A stretch of 64,000 bases of DNA, from contig JALNZE010000003.1 of the NCBI GenBank assembly GCA_023229465.1, forward strand, positions 198,789 to 262,788, written 5' to 3'. Each line of letters opens with the position of its first letter. Position 1 is the stretch's first letter. Of this stretch, positions 35,570 to 42,305 are shown in pieces. This stretch comes from Chitinophagaceae bacterium. GTDB lineage: Bacteria; Bacteroidota; Bacteroidia; Chitinophagales; Chitinophagaceae. The position numbers and the translations under genes are program-made. The notes under the pieces are model-generated. The model was not told the DNA's origin. It searched no databases and saw only the letters and a list, made by a program, of their open reading frames with translations.

Positions 35570-36550
35570 TTATTTAGACGTTTCAAAATGTTCCTGTTCA
35601 GTGCCGAATAAACGTTCCACACCGCCCATCACTTTTTCAACACCGGCACGGCTATAGTACCCAAGTCTTGAAACGCCGGCAGGTACATCTTTTGGTAAAA
35701 ATCCAAGATATTTAAGCGATTTAAATACGCTGCCTTTTTCCAAATCATGATGCGGGAATCCCGGCTCTGTACATCCAAGACATGGATGATTGGCCCTGGT
35801 TTTGCTGGAAGTTCTGTTCCACAAAATCCTATTACAGCTTGCCCTTGTCATTGGCCCCCTACAACCTACCTCATAAAATAAGCAACCGCCTCTTTTTCCA
35901 AAACCGCCATCTACTTTTTGGGCAAAACTCATTACATTAGTACAGCCTGTTTGTACAAAATCGGTGAAAAATGTTTTAGGCCTATGAAAGTCATCGATCA
36001 AAACATCGCCAATTCTGCCTGTAGAAATAGCCACTAATATTTGCGTTATCCAATCCGGATGGGCGGGGCAACCAGGAATATTAATAACAGGTAACCCACC
36101 TTTAGAAACATAATTTGCACCCAGGAACCCGCCTTTTTTCTTTTTCAAAAATTGCAACCCGGTCGACTCACTAGGGTTGGGTGGTACAGCAGGAATACCC
36201 CCCCATGTGGCACAATCACCTATGGCTACTACATATCCGGCAACAGCGGAAAGCTCTTTAATCCAGTCTTTCATGGGCCTGTCGCAGAAATAGTTCATAG
36301 TACCGGTTCCGTTAGGGCCTTCGATAATTGACCCCTCATACACAAGTATGTCCATTTGAACTTTCCCTTTAAGGATATCCTGAAGGAGATGAGTTACCTG
36401 ATGGCCTATTTCAAGGCCAATGGATGGGTGCCATAAAATATTAACACCGAAGTCCGTAACCAGTTCCACAACGGTAGGTTCTTCGGCATTTAAAAATGAC
36501 ATGGTGTTACCACTACAGGCGCCACCTTGTAACCAGAGAACATTAGCCAT
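35570..36550 (-). CDS. hupS: [NiFe] hydrogenase small subunit, group 2a-like
   Basis: 326 residues from the ATG at 36548-36550 (MANVLWLQGG). An upstream in-frame TTG at 36556 is less likely. There is no twin-arginine signal peptide, so the enzyme stays in the cytosol. The first cluster motif is C12-S-G-N15, where most small subunits have CxxC. Other ligands appear in AIGDCATWGG, NIPGCPAHPDW and the C-terminal Cys/His-rich part (QTGC, GGCLFYEVGC, ASCNRILWN, PCLGCTEP). The sequence closely resembles my memory of cyanobacterial HupS, for example SGNTMSFLNAEEP and PSIGLEIG. It passes electrons from the Ni-Fe site to an unidentified acceptor. Confidence 0.95.
   Translation of the reverse strand: MANVLWLQGGACSGNTMSFLNAEEPTVVELVTDFGVNILWHPSIGLEIGHQVTHLLQDILKGKVQMDILVYEGSIIEGPNGTGTMNYFCDRPMKDWIKELSAVAGYVVAIGDCATWGGIPAVPPNPSESTGLQFLKKKKGGFLGANYVSKGGLPVINIPGCPAHPDWITQILVAISTGRIGDVLIDDFHRPKTFFTDFVQTGCTNVMSFAQKVDGGFGKRGGCLFYEVGCRGPMTRASCNRILWNRTSSKTRANHPCLGCTEPGFPHHDLEKGSVFKSLKYLGFLPKDVPAGVSRLGYYSRAGVEKVMGGVERLFGTEQEHFETSK
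35874..35900 (+). repeat. 27-bp exact direct repeat, copy 1 (inside hupS)
   Basis: Positions 35874-35900 are identical, base for base, to 40064-40090. This copy lies within hupS and on the coding strand specifies part of the GKRGGCLFY cluster-ligand region. Similarity stops sharply on both sides. Confidence 0.85.
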
Positions 36551-36561
36551 AAACAATCGTT

Positions 36562-36632
36562 TTTAGAAAATCAGTTTAGAAATACTTTTCTAAATTTAGA
36601 AATTATTTTCTAATTACCAAATATTTTCTAAA
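36562..36632. promoter_or_regulatory. hupS operator region: two abutting 20-bp palindromes plus flanking half-sites
   Basis: Site 1 is TTTAGAAA-TACT-TTTCTAAA (36575-36594), a perfect inverted repeat. Site 2 follows without a gap as TTTAGAAA-TTAT-TTTCTAAT (36595-36614), with one mismatch. Single arms flank them at 36562-36569 (TTTAGAAA) and 36625-36632 (TTTCTAAA). All lie between the stop of the second TetR gene and the hupS start. A -7-like box with one mismatch (CAAATATT, read on the minus strand) lies at 36618-36625, so bound repressor could cover the transcription start. One matching palindrome precedes hypA. Confidence 0.75.
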
Positions 36633-37248
36633 ATAATTTATCCGGCAAAATTGTTTGGCTAAAGAGTAAAGCCCCCTTTGTAGTAAAATTTGGATAGAGT
36701 AAGCTCCAAAGGCATTTCTTATATAAATCTTCCGATACTGGTTTTTTCCGGAGCATTTGCTGAGGAAGCCAGCTATTGATAACAATCAGGAGGTTTTGCG
36801 CCAGTAATTCATACGAGCCATTCCAGGGCTCGGGCTTAAACAGGCCATTTTCAATACCATAGTCAATCCTTTTTTTGAGTTGCAACAATATTTTATTGTT
36901 TACAGTGAGCCATTCCTTTTGTATTTGGCGATAATTTCTTTCAATTTCCCAGGTATTATTAAAAGTAAAATTGTTGTTTTCAAGGAAATGATACAAGTCT
37001 GAGAACTGTTTATCAAAACCAGGAAGGTCAGTATGAATAATGTATTGCGACAATATGGAAGACAGTTCCGCGAAAAGGTTTTCATAAACAGCGTCTACAA
37101 TGGCCTCTTTATTTTTATAATGATAGGCCAGGTTTCCAACGCTTATCGAAGTAGCATCGGCAATTTGTTGCAAACGTGTATTGGCTATCCCCTGTTCAAA
37201 AAATAAGGCTTTGCTTACTTCAATAATTTTATTTTTGGTAGTGGACAT
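36628..37248 (-). CDS. TetR-family transcriptional regulator (adjacent to hupS)
   Basis: 206 residues. The N-terminal helix-turn-helix covers about 8-55: IIEVSKALFFEQGIANTRLQQIADATSISVGNLAYHYKNKEAI. The C-terminal helical ligand-binding domain is unlike named subfamilies that I know. Its stop codon lies within the operator region before hupS, so it is transcribed toward hupS and may read into it. It is a paralog of the TetR gene at 37662-38273. I infer that one or both bind the TTTAGAAA-N4-TTTCTAAA sites and control the hydrogenase genes. Confidence 0.9.
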   Translation of the reverse strand: MSTTKNKIIEVSKALFFEQGIANTRLQQIADATSISVGNLAYHYKNKEAIVDAVYENLFAELSSILSQYIIHTDLPGFDKQFSDLYHFLENNNFTFNNTWEIERNYRQIQKEWLTVNNKILLQLKKRIDYGIENGLFKPEPWNGSYELLAQNLLIVINSWLPQQMLRKKPVSEDLYKKCLWSLLYPNFTTKGALLFSQTILPDKLF

Positions 37249-37250
37249 AA

Positions 37251-37655
37251 TCAGTTAAAATTAATTTCAATCAATTCTCTATTTACAACAAGTGTACCAC
37301 GCTGGTCTTTAGCCGCCTGTCGCCTCATATAGTGTGCCGCCAAAGCGGCCCTCCTGGGGCAACCAAAGTTTGTGATCTTTCTCTTAATAAATTTTAATGG
37401 TATGCGGTGATGGGCAAAAACAAGAAAGATACTCCACTCTCCATTCCTTCTTTCCACATTTTCTATCACTGCTGTATCCTGCAACCAGAAGTCATCATTA
37501 ATAAATGACGCATCATCGGCTAAACCGAATCGTTCCGTAGAAATGAGTTTTTCTAAAAAACCCAGCATGGATGCGTACACCACTTCATCTATCGTGAATT
37601 TTGACGGCAAGGATAATGAGAATTTTATTAAAATTAAAAATAATTTGCCAAGCAA
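37251..37655 (-). CDS. 134-residue protein between two TetR genes, unknown
   Basis: 134 residues from a TTG start; an internal ATG at residue 30 is an alternative. It has a hydrophobic start (LFLILIKFSLSL), which may be an artefact of the long form. The rest is mixed charged, with FGCPRRAALAAHYMRRQAAKDQRGTLV near 98-125. It fits tightly: 6 bp after the first TetR gene and 2 bp before the second, which supports real coding and co-transcription. I do not recognise a family. It could be an effector-sensing or accessory protein for the regulators. Confidence 0.6.
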   Translation of the reverse strand: MLGKLFLILIKFSLSLPSKFTIDEVVYASMLGFLEKLISTERFGLADDASFINDDFWLQDTAVIENVERRNGEWSIFLVFAHHRIPLKFIKRKITNFGCPRRAALAAHYMRRQAAKDQRGTLVVNRELIEINFN

Positions 37656-37661
37656 TTGAAA

Positions 37662-38273
37662 TTAACCTTTCAAAGGCAATTGCTGGTATTCCCTATTCCC
37701 CATATCCGTGAACAACGGCGTTAATACTCCCCATATATCATTCAAAAAGGTTAATTCCGTTTCTAATTTTATTCCCTCCGTTTTAATGATATACCGCCAT
37801 AAATCTATTATTGAGCGCAATTGCCACGAAAGATGGTCCACCTGCTGATCAGCTAATGGAATGAATGACCCCCTGGCAATATTAAACCCAAGCATCAGTT
37901 TTAATTGTGCCAACTGCCACTGGCGATGCTGGCTGTATTTTTTCTGTATTTGGGGATAGGCCCTTACTATTTCGATAGTGTCTACATAAAAGAATATATA
38001 CTCCGATTGCTGATGGTAAGTAGAAATAAGGTAACGATTAATATCCTCAAATAAAGGTACCACCCTGAATTCGGCCAGCAGTAATCCCTGTTTTGCTTTA
38101 AGCTCATCATATAGCGATTCTATAATCGCTTCTTTATTTTTAAAATGATAAGCCAGGTGGCCCACGCTTACAAAAGCGGAATCGGCGATATGCTGCAAAC
38201 GCACATTTACAAACCCCTTTTCGTTAAACAGTTTTAAGGCGTGGTCCTGAATATGTTGTTTCGTTGGTTTCAT
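37662..38273 (-). CDS. TetR-family transcriptional regulator (distal copy)
   Basis: 203 residues. Helix-turn-helix at about 5-50: HIQDHALKLFNEKGFVNVRLQHIADSAFVSVGHLAYHFKNKEAI. This shares most of its residues with the same region of the regulator at 36628-37248, so the two arose by duplication. The C-terminal halves are more divergent, which suggests different ligands or heterodimers. It is the first gene of the minus-strand hydrogenase block, after tRNA-Leu. Confidence 0.9.
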   Translation of the reverse strand: MKPTKQHIQDHALKLFNEKGFVNVRLQHIADSAFVSVGHLAYHFKNKEAIIESLYDELKAKQGLLLAEFRVVPLFEDINRYLISTYHQQSEYIFFYVDTIEIVRAYPQIQKKYSQHRQWQLAQLKLMLGFNIARGSFIPLADQQVDHLSWQLRSIIDLWRYIIKTEGIKLETELTFLNDIWGVLTPLFTDMGNREYQQLPLKG

Positions 38274-38432
38274 TAATTGAACAATTTGTATTTGGCCCTC
38301 CTATCCTTACAATCTACAAATAACTGTATTTCAAAAAAAAGAAATTTTTTATCAAAATGTCTCCTGAAATATCTCCCTAAAAATAAAAAAACTCTCATAA
38401 ATGATTGATTTATAAGAGTTTAATTATTGAGA

Positions 38433-38519
38433 TGGTGCCCAGGACTGGATTCGAACCAGCACATCCTTGCGAACGCTGCGACCTGAACACAGTGCGTCTA
38501 CCAATTTCGCCACCTGGGC
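38433..38519 (-). tRNA. tRNA-Leu(CAG)
   Basis: 87 nt including an encoded CCA (38433-38435). The acceptor stem is GCCCAGG/CCUGGGC (7 bp). The anticodon arm CUGUG-UUCAGGU-CGCAG carries anticodon CAG. A long variable arm, as expected for a leucine tRNA, and the T-arm GCUGGUUCGAAUCCAGU are present. It reads CUG codons. Confidence 0.95.
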
Positions 38520-38582
38520 ATTTTTTGTTCAGGGCTGCAAATATAACGGCAAACCCGTTTATGTACCAAGCAAAAAATAAAT

Positions 38583-39569
38583 TTATACTGCCAGCAAACT
38601 ACAACCCCTCAAATCACTATTATCCAGCCTTCCCCATACTTCAAAGCTTCCATCCTCATATACCATCCCCACATCTTCAGTAGCAATAAATGAGCAACTG
38701 TAACAGTTGGCCAGATCAATTACCTGAAGGATGCCTTTTCCGCTCTCCCTTACCAGCAGAGGGTCCTGTTCATCTCTTACGAAAACTTTCATCCATGGTG
38801 GACAAACAAACCGCCCCTCCCCCTTTGAATACGCCTGGCTCAGTAATTCAGTCATACCATATTCTGAGTGAACTACTGCTATTCCTAACCTGTCTTTCAG
38901 GCATCCATGAACCGCGGTTCTGGTAATTTCTTTCCGGCGGCCCTTCATACCACCGGTTTCCATCACAATAGTATGGGAAAGCTTTTGGGGAAAGGATTCG
39001 GCAAAATCGAGGAGGCCAAATGTCACGCCCATAAGGATGGTTTTTTGACCTTCTATTTCCAGCTTTTGTAACTTTTCGGAAAGCTTTGCATAGTCGTTCA
39101 GGTAAAAGCCACTATCCGCATGGCCGCTCAGCCGGATCAATTCATCTACCATCAATACCAGCGAGGAATGTTGCCTTTCCAGATACGATGGTAATAGGCC
39201 CAGTATACACCAGTCGCTAACTTTCCCATAAAAAAGTTCAAATGCCTTCAAAAAACTTTGCCGGTATACAGCTGCCAGTTTTACCAAATGCTTTGACGCT
39301 ATGGTTTGTGTGGTACCACTGCTCTCAAATACCAGTTCCGGAGGGAAGTTACCGGTTACTACTGTATGTGTTTTAAAAAACGATACGGGCAACGAAGGGA
39401 TTGATACAGGCATCATATTACCGGTAATAGCTGCTCCGGTAAGATCGCACCATTGCCGGTATACCGGATTTTGGGCATATTGAAAACGTAGCGTACGCAG
39501 GCATTGATCAGAAAAAGCGCCTTTATCGTAAGCAAGAGAGAAAATATTGTTAACATCAATTAGGTCCAC
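38583..39569 (-). CDS. LuxE-like acyl-protein synthetase/acyltransferase family protein
   Basis: 328 residues. FESSGTTQTIASKHL near 84-98 is the phosphate-loop-like motif of the ANL/LuxE adenylating fold. VMETGGMKGRRKEITR near 205-220 and VVHSEYGMTELLSQAYSKGEGRF near 234-256 are typical of the LuxE family (PF04443). LuxE activates fatty acids as acyl-AMP in luminous bacteria, but no luxCDAB genes are here. In Bacteroidota the orphan gene is common and its substrate is unknown. It is divergent from the lipoprotein gene that follows. Confidence 0.82.
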   Translation of the reverse strand: MDLIDVNNIFSLAYDKGAFSDQCLRTLRFQYAQNPVYRQWCDLTGAAITGNMMPVSIPSLPVSFFKTHTVVTGNFPPELVFESSGTTQTIASKHLVKLAAVYRQSFLKAFELFYGKVSDWCILGLLPSYLERQHSSLVLMVDELIRLSGHADSGFYLNDYAKLSEKLQKLEIEGQKTILMGVTFGLLDFAESFPQKLSHTIVMETGGMKGRRKEITRTAVHGCLKDRLGIAVVHSEYGMTELLSQAYSKGEGRFVCPPWMKVFVRDEQDPLLVRESGKGILQVIDLANCYSCSFIATEDVGMVYEDGSFEVWGRLDNSDLRGCSLLAV

Positions 39570-39618
39570 AGTGATGTATTGTAATGTTTTAGTTAAATTT
39601 GAATTGAAAGTAAATCGA

Positions 39619-40071
39619 ATGAAGACAAAATTATTGATACTATTGGCATTTACGGCTTTGTTTTATGGCTGCAAGAAAAGCACCTATACTACCAAACCCC
39701 AAATCAGCATCAAAAGCATCAATACAACCACGCTGAGCCAGGGTAATTTACTCCTGTTTGAACTAAATTTTACAGATTTGGAAGGAGATATCCAGGATAC
39801 TTTATTTATTCAAAAAATATCCAGAACCTGTCCCACCACTCCTGGCGCCCAGTTCATCAGTAAGAACAAAGTACCCAATTTTACCCCTACTTCTAACCTG
39901 AAAGGAATTCTGGAAGTTGGCTATGCTTACAATGCCAATATTCCCGGCTATAGTACCATTTCAGGGTGTGGCACAAAAAATGACACGGCCTATTTTAAAT
40001 TCTGGCTGAAAGACAAAGCCAAAAATGTAAGTGATACCATCTCATCAACCAATATTGTCTTACTAAAATAA
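39619..40071 (+). CDS. Putative lipoprotein, unknown function
   Basis: 150 residues from the ATG at 39619. An in-frame ATG at 39547 would overlap the luxE-like gene and precede the signal peptide. MKTKLLILLAFTALFYGCKK is a lipoprotein signal with Cys18. The mature part looks like a single beta-sandwich domain (LSQGNLLLFELNFTDLEGDIQD) with two further cysteines near 75 and 108 that might form a disulfide. No named domain is recognised. Confidence 0.75.
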   Translation: MKTKLLILLAFTALFYGCKKSTYTTKPQISIKSINTTTLSQGNLLLFELNFTDLEGDIQDTLFIQKISRTCPTTPGAQFISKNKVPNFTPTSNLKGILEVGYAYNANIPGYSTISGCGTKNDTAYFKFWLKDKAKNVSDTISSTNIVLLK

Positions 40072-40090
40072 GCAACCGCCTCTTTTTCCA
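40064..40090 (+). repeat. 27-bp exact direct repeat, copy 2 (end of lipoprotein gene)
   Basis: Identical to 35874-35900 inside hupS, in the same orientation, 4,190 bp apart. Here it covers the stop codon of the lipoprotein gene and the first bases after it. By size it is very unlikely to be a chance match in a 64-kb window. Confidence 0.85.
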
Positions 40091-40151
40091 CGCTTGCGCC
40101 TACTCATTAACACCCTCCCTTCTTATATTGTTGATAATTGTTACCTACTCA

Positions 40152-40253
40152 ATGCACCACCGTAAAAGCATTCTCGATTATCTTGCAATCAATGACGGAT
40201 GGATGCTGGTAAAAGCGGTTCGCGGCATTATCGGAATTTTACTCATTAAATAA
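40152..40253 (+). CDS. Possible 33-residue peptide upstream of the M42 peptidase
   Basis: An ATG-started frame of 33 codons ends 5 bp before the peptidase start. The peptide is basic with a hydrophobic C-terminus (VRGIIGILLIK). It may be a small protein, a translated leader, or a chance frame; only the close spacing and orientation support it. Confidence 0.3.
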   Translation: MHHRKSILDYLAINDGWMLVKAVRGIIGILLIK

Positions 40254-40258
40254 ATACT

Positions 40259-41377
40259 ATGGCAAAAGCAAAAAAAACAACAGCAAAAGCGAAATCGATC
40301 CTTACGGCTCAATCACTTGCCTTCTTAAAAAACTATATCAATACGCCTTCTCCTGTAGGCTTTGAGTCGGGCGGACAGAAAGTATGGATAGAATATGTTA
40401 CACCCTATGTAGATACCATTTTCACGGATCCTTATGGCACTGCAGTGGGTGTAATTAACCCTACTGCTCCTTTTAAAATAGTGATTGAGGCACATGCGGA
40501 TGAGATAAGCTGGTTTGTGAACTATATCAACGAGCAGGGATTGATTTATCTGAAAAGAAATGGCGGGGTTGACCACCAGGTGGCTCCCTCAAAAAGGGTG
40601 TGGATACATGGTAAAAAAGGCCCTGTTAAAGCTGTTTTTGGATGGCCCGCTATCCATACAAGACTCAGTAATCCTGAACAAAAAGAAACTTTACCGAAAG
40701 TAGATAACCTTACCCTTGATTGTGGCGCCCGAAATAAAAAGGAAGTAGAGGCTCTCGGTATTCATATTGGCGCCGTTGTTACCTACGAAGAAGGTTTTGA
40801 TGAGCTCGCGTATGACTATTTTATAGGACGTGCTTTTGATAACCGTGTGGGTGGATTCATGATTGCCGAAGTGGCCCGTTTATTAAAACAGCATAATAAA
40901 AAACTGCCCTATGGTTTGTATGTAGTAAATGCAGTACAGGAGGAAATTGGTCTCAGAGGTGCCGAAATGATTGCCCGCAGAATTAAACCCGACATCGCCA
41001 TAATAACTGATGTAACACACGATACCAGCACACCTATGATCAGTAAGGCAATTGAGGGAGATATTCAATGCGGCAAAGGTCCTTCACTGGCCTATGCACC
41101 TGCCATCCATAATAAACTATTGAAAGTAGTACAGGATGTAGCTGATAAGAAAAAAATACCTGTTCAGTTAAGAACCCTGAGCAGAAGCACCGGAACAGAT
41201 ACAGACAGCTTCGCCTATGCAAATGACGGATGCCCTTCTGTACTCATTTCTATCCCGCTTCGTTATATGCACACAACAGTAGAAATGCTCCATAAAAATG
41301 ATATGGAAGAAACGATCAAACTAATGTATGAAACGCTTTTGACATTAACACCTAAAACAAATCTTAGTTATTTATAG
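40259..41377 (+). CDS. M42 family metallopeptidase (glutamyl aminopeptidase-like)
   Basis: 372 residues. Metal and catalytic residues appear in the family order: IEAHADEISWFV near 80-91 (first His and Asp), the bridging Asp in AFDNRVGGFM near 198-207, Glu-Glu in AVQEEIGLRGAEM near 227-239, Asp in IITDVTHDTS near 249-258, and a histidine near the C-terminus (RYMHTTVE). M42 enzymes are cytosolic, two-metal, often dodecameric aminopeptidases. An N-terminal Lys/Ala-rich stretch of about 12 residues lacks family similarity. Confidence 0.92.
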   Translation: MAKAKKTTAKAKSILTAQSLAFLKNYINTPSPVGFESGGQKVWIEYVTPYVDTIFTDPYGTAVGVINPTAPFKIVIEAHADEISWFVNYINEQGLIYLKRNGGVDHQVAPSKRVWIHGKKGPVKAVFGWPAIHTRLSNPEQKETLPKVDNLTLDCGARNKKEVEALGIHIGAVVTYEEGFDELAYDYFIGRAFDNRVGGFMIAEVARLLKQHNKKLPYGLYVVNAVQEEIGLRGAEMIARRIKPDIAIITDVTHDTSTPMISKAIEGDIQCGKGPSLAYAPAIHNKLLKVVQDVADKKKIPVQLRTLSRSTGTDTDSFAYANDGCPSVLISIPLRYMHTTVEMLHKNDMEETIKLMYETLLTLTPKTNLSYL

Positions 41378-41418
41378 GCGAATCACTAATTAGCGGATTT
41401 AAAATTATTTTGTGCTTT

Positions 41419-42261
41419 ATGAGCTGGATAGAAAAAAAAAATATCAGGATAGCTATATTGGACCTGTATGAAGGGCACCCCAATCAGGGTATGCGGTGTA
41501 TTAGGGAGATCATATCCCAATGGGCCGAAGAAAACACTTTATCCGTTACGCTGGATGAATTCGATGTTCGGCTGCAGTTAGCCGTTCCGGATACTTCCTA
41601 CGACATATACATTTCAAGTGGTGGCCCGGGCTCTCCATTGGATACCACGGAAACCGCATGGGAAAAAAAATATTTTTATTGGCTGCAAAGTATAGAAGAC
41701 TGGAATAACCGTTCAATGAAATTTCCGGGAAAACATGTTTTCTTTATCTGTCACAGCTTTCAATTAGCCTGCCGGCATTATGGCATAGGTACTGTTTGTA
41801 AACGAAAGTCTACGGCTTTTGGTGTTTTTCCGATTCATATGCTGAATGATGGTAAAAATGAACCCGTATTTGATGGATTAAAAGACCCTTTTTACAGTGT
41901 TGACAGTCGCGACTACCAGGTAATTGAACCGGATAATAGCCGTTTGAGAGAACTGGGAGCCCGTATATTGGCCATCGAAAAAAACAGGCCGCATGTTCCA
42001 TTTGAAAGAGCCGTCATGTCTGTTCGTTTCAATGATTATTTTCTGGGCACACAGTTTCACCCTGAGGCAGATGCTTCAGGTATGAGTATGTACCTTCAAA
42101 GAGCCGATAAGAAACAAACAGTTATCGAAAACCACGGCGAGGCCAAATGGCAAAGCATGGTAGAACAGTTACAGGACCCGGAAAAAATTATGTGGACATA
42201 TCAGCACGTTCTTCCTAACTTTCTAAACATGGCCAGGGAAGAATGTGTGGAAGCGGGATGA
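41419..42261 (+). CDS. Class I glutamine amidotransferase-like protein
   Basis: 280 residues from the ATG at 41419 (MSWIEKKNIRI). A TTG at 41410 is less likely. The fold opens with IRIAILDLYEGHPNQGM. YISSGGPGSP near 64-73 is the oxyanion region, the nucleophile cysteine lies in FFICHSFQLA near 116-125, and the His/Glu pair in QFHPEADASG near 215-224. The enzyme would release ammonia from glutamine for a partner. The gene next door (42306) encodes a putative ATP-grasp-like protein, so the two probably form one biosynthetic pair. Product unknown. Confidence 0.82.
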   Translation: MSWIEKKNIRIAILDLYEGHPNQGMRCIREIISQWAEENTLSVTLDEFDVRLQLAVPDTSYDIYISSGGPGSPLDTTETAWEKKYFYWLQSIEDWNNRSMKFPGKHVFFICHSFQLACRHYGIGTVCKRKSTAFGVFPIHMLNDGKNEPVFDGLKDPFYSVDSRDYQVIEPDNSRLRELGARILAIEKNRPHVPFERAVMSVRFNDYFLGTQFHPEADASGMSMYLQRADKKQTVIENHGEAKWQSMVEQLQDPEKIMWTYQHVLPNFLNMAREECVEAG

Positions 42262-42305
42262 TTTGTGAGGAACATTTATTTTGAGACGGCATAAAATGAG
42301 TATGT

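Noticed and set aside
33882..36550. Assignment of the hydrogenase to group 1h (high-affinity actinobacterial type)
   Set aside because: The small-subunit start (LQGGACSGN...FLNAEEP), absence of a Tat signal and the L2 sequence DSCLVCTVHAHD fit the cyanobacterial/mycobacterial group 2a pattern better.
36562..36632. Operator palindromes read as CRP/FNR sites
   Set aside because: Arms differ from TGTGA/TTGAT consensus and no CRP/FNR gene is near, whereas two TetR genes are adjacent; kept as an alternative only.
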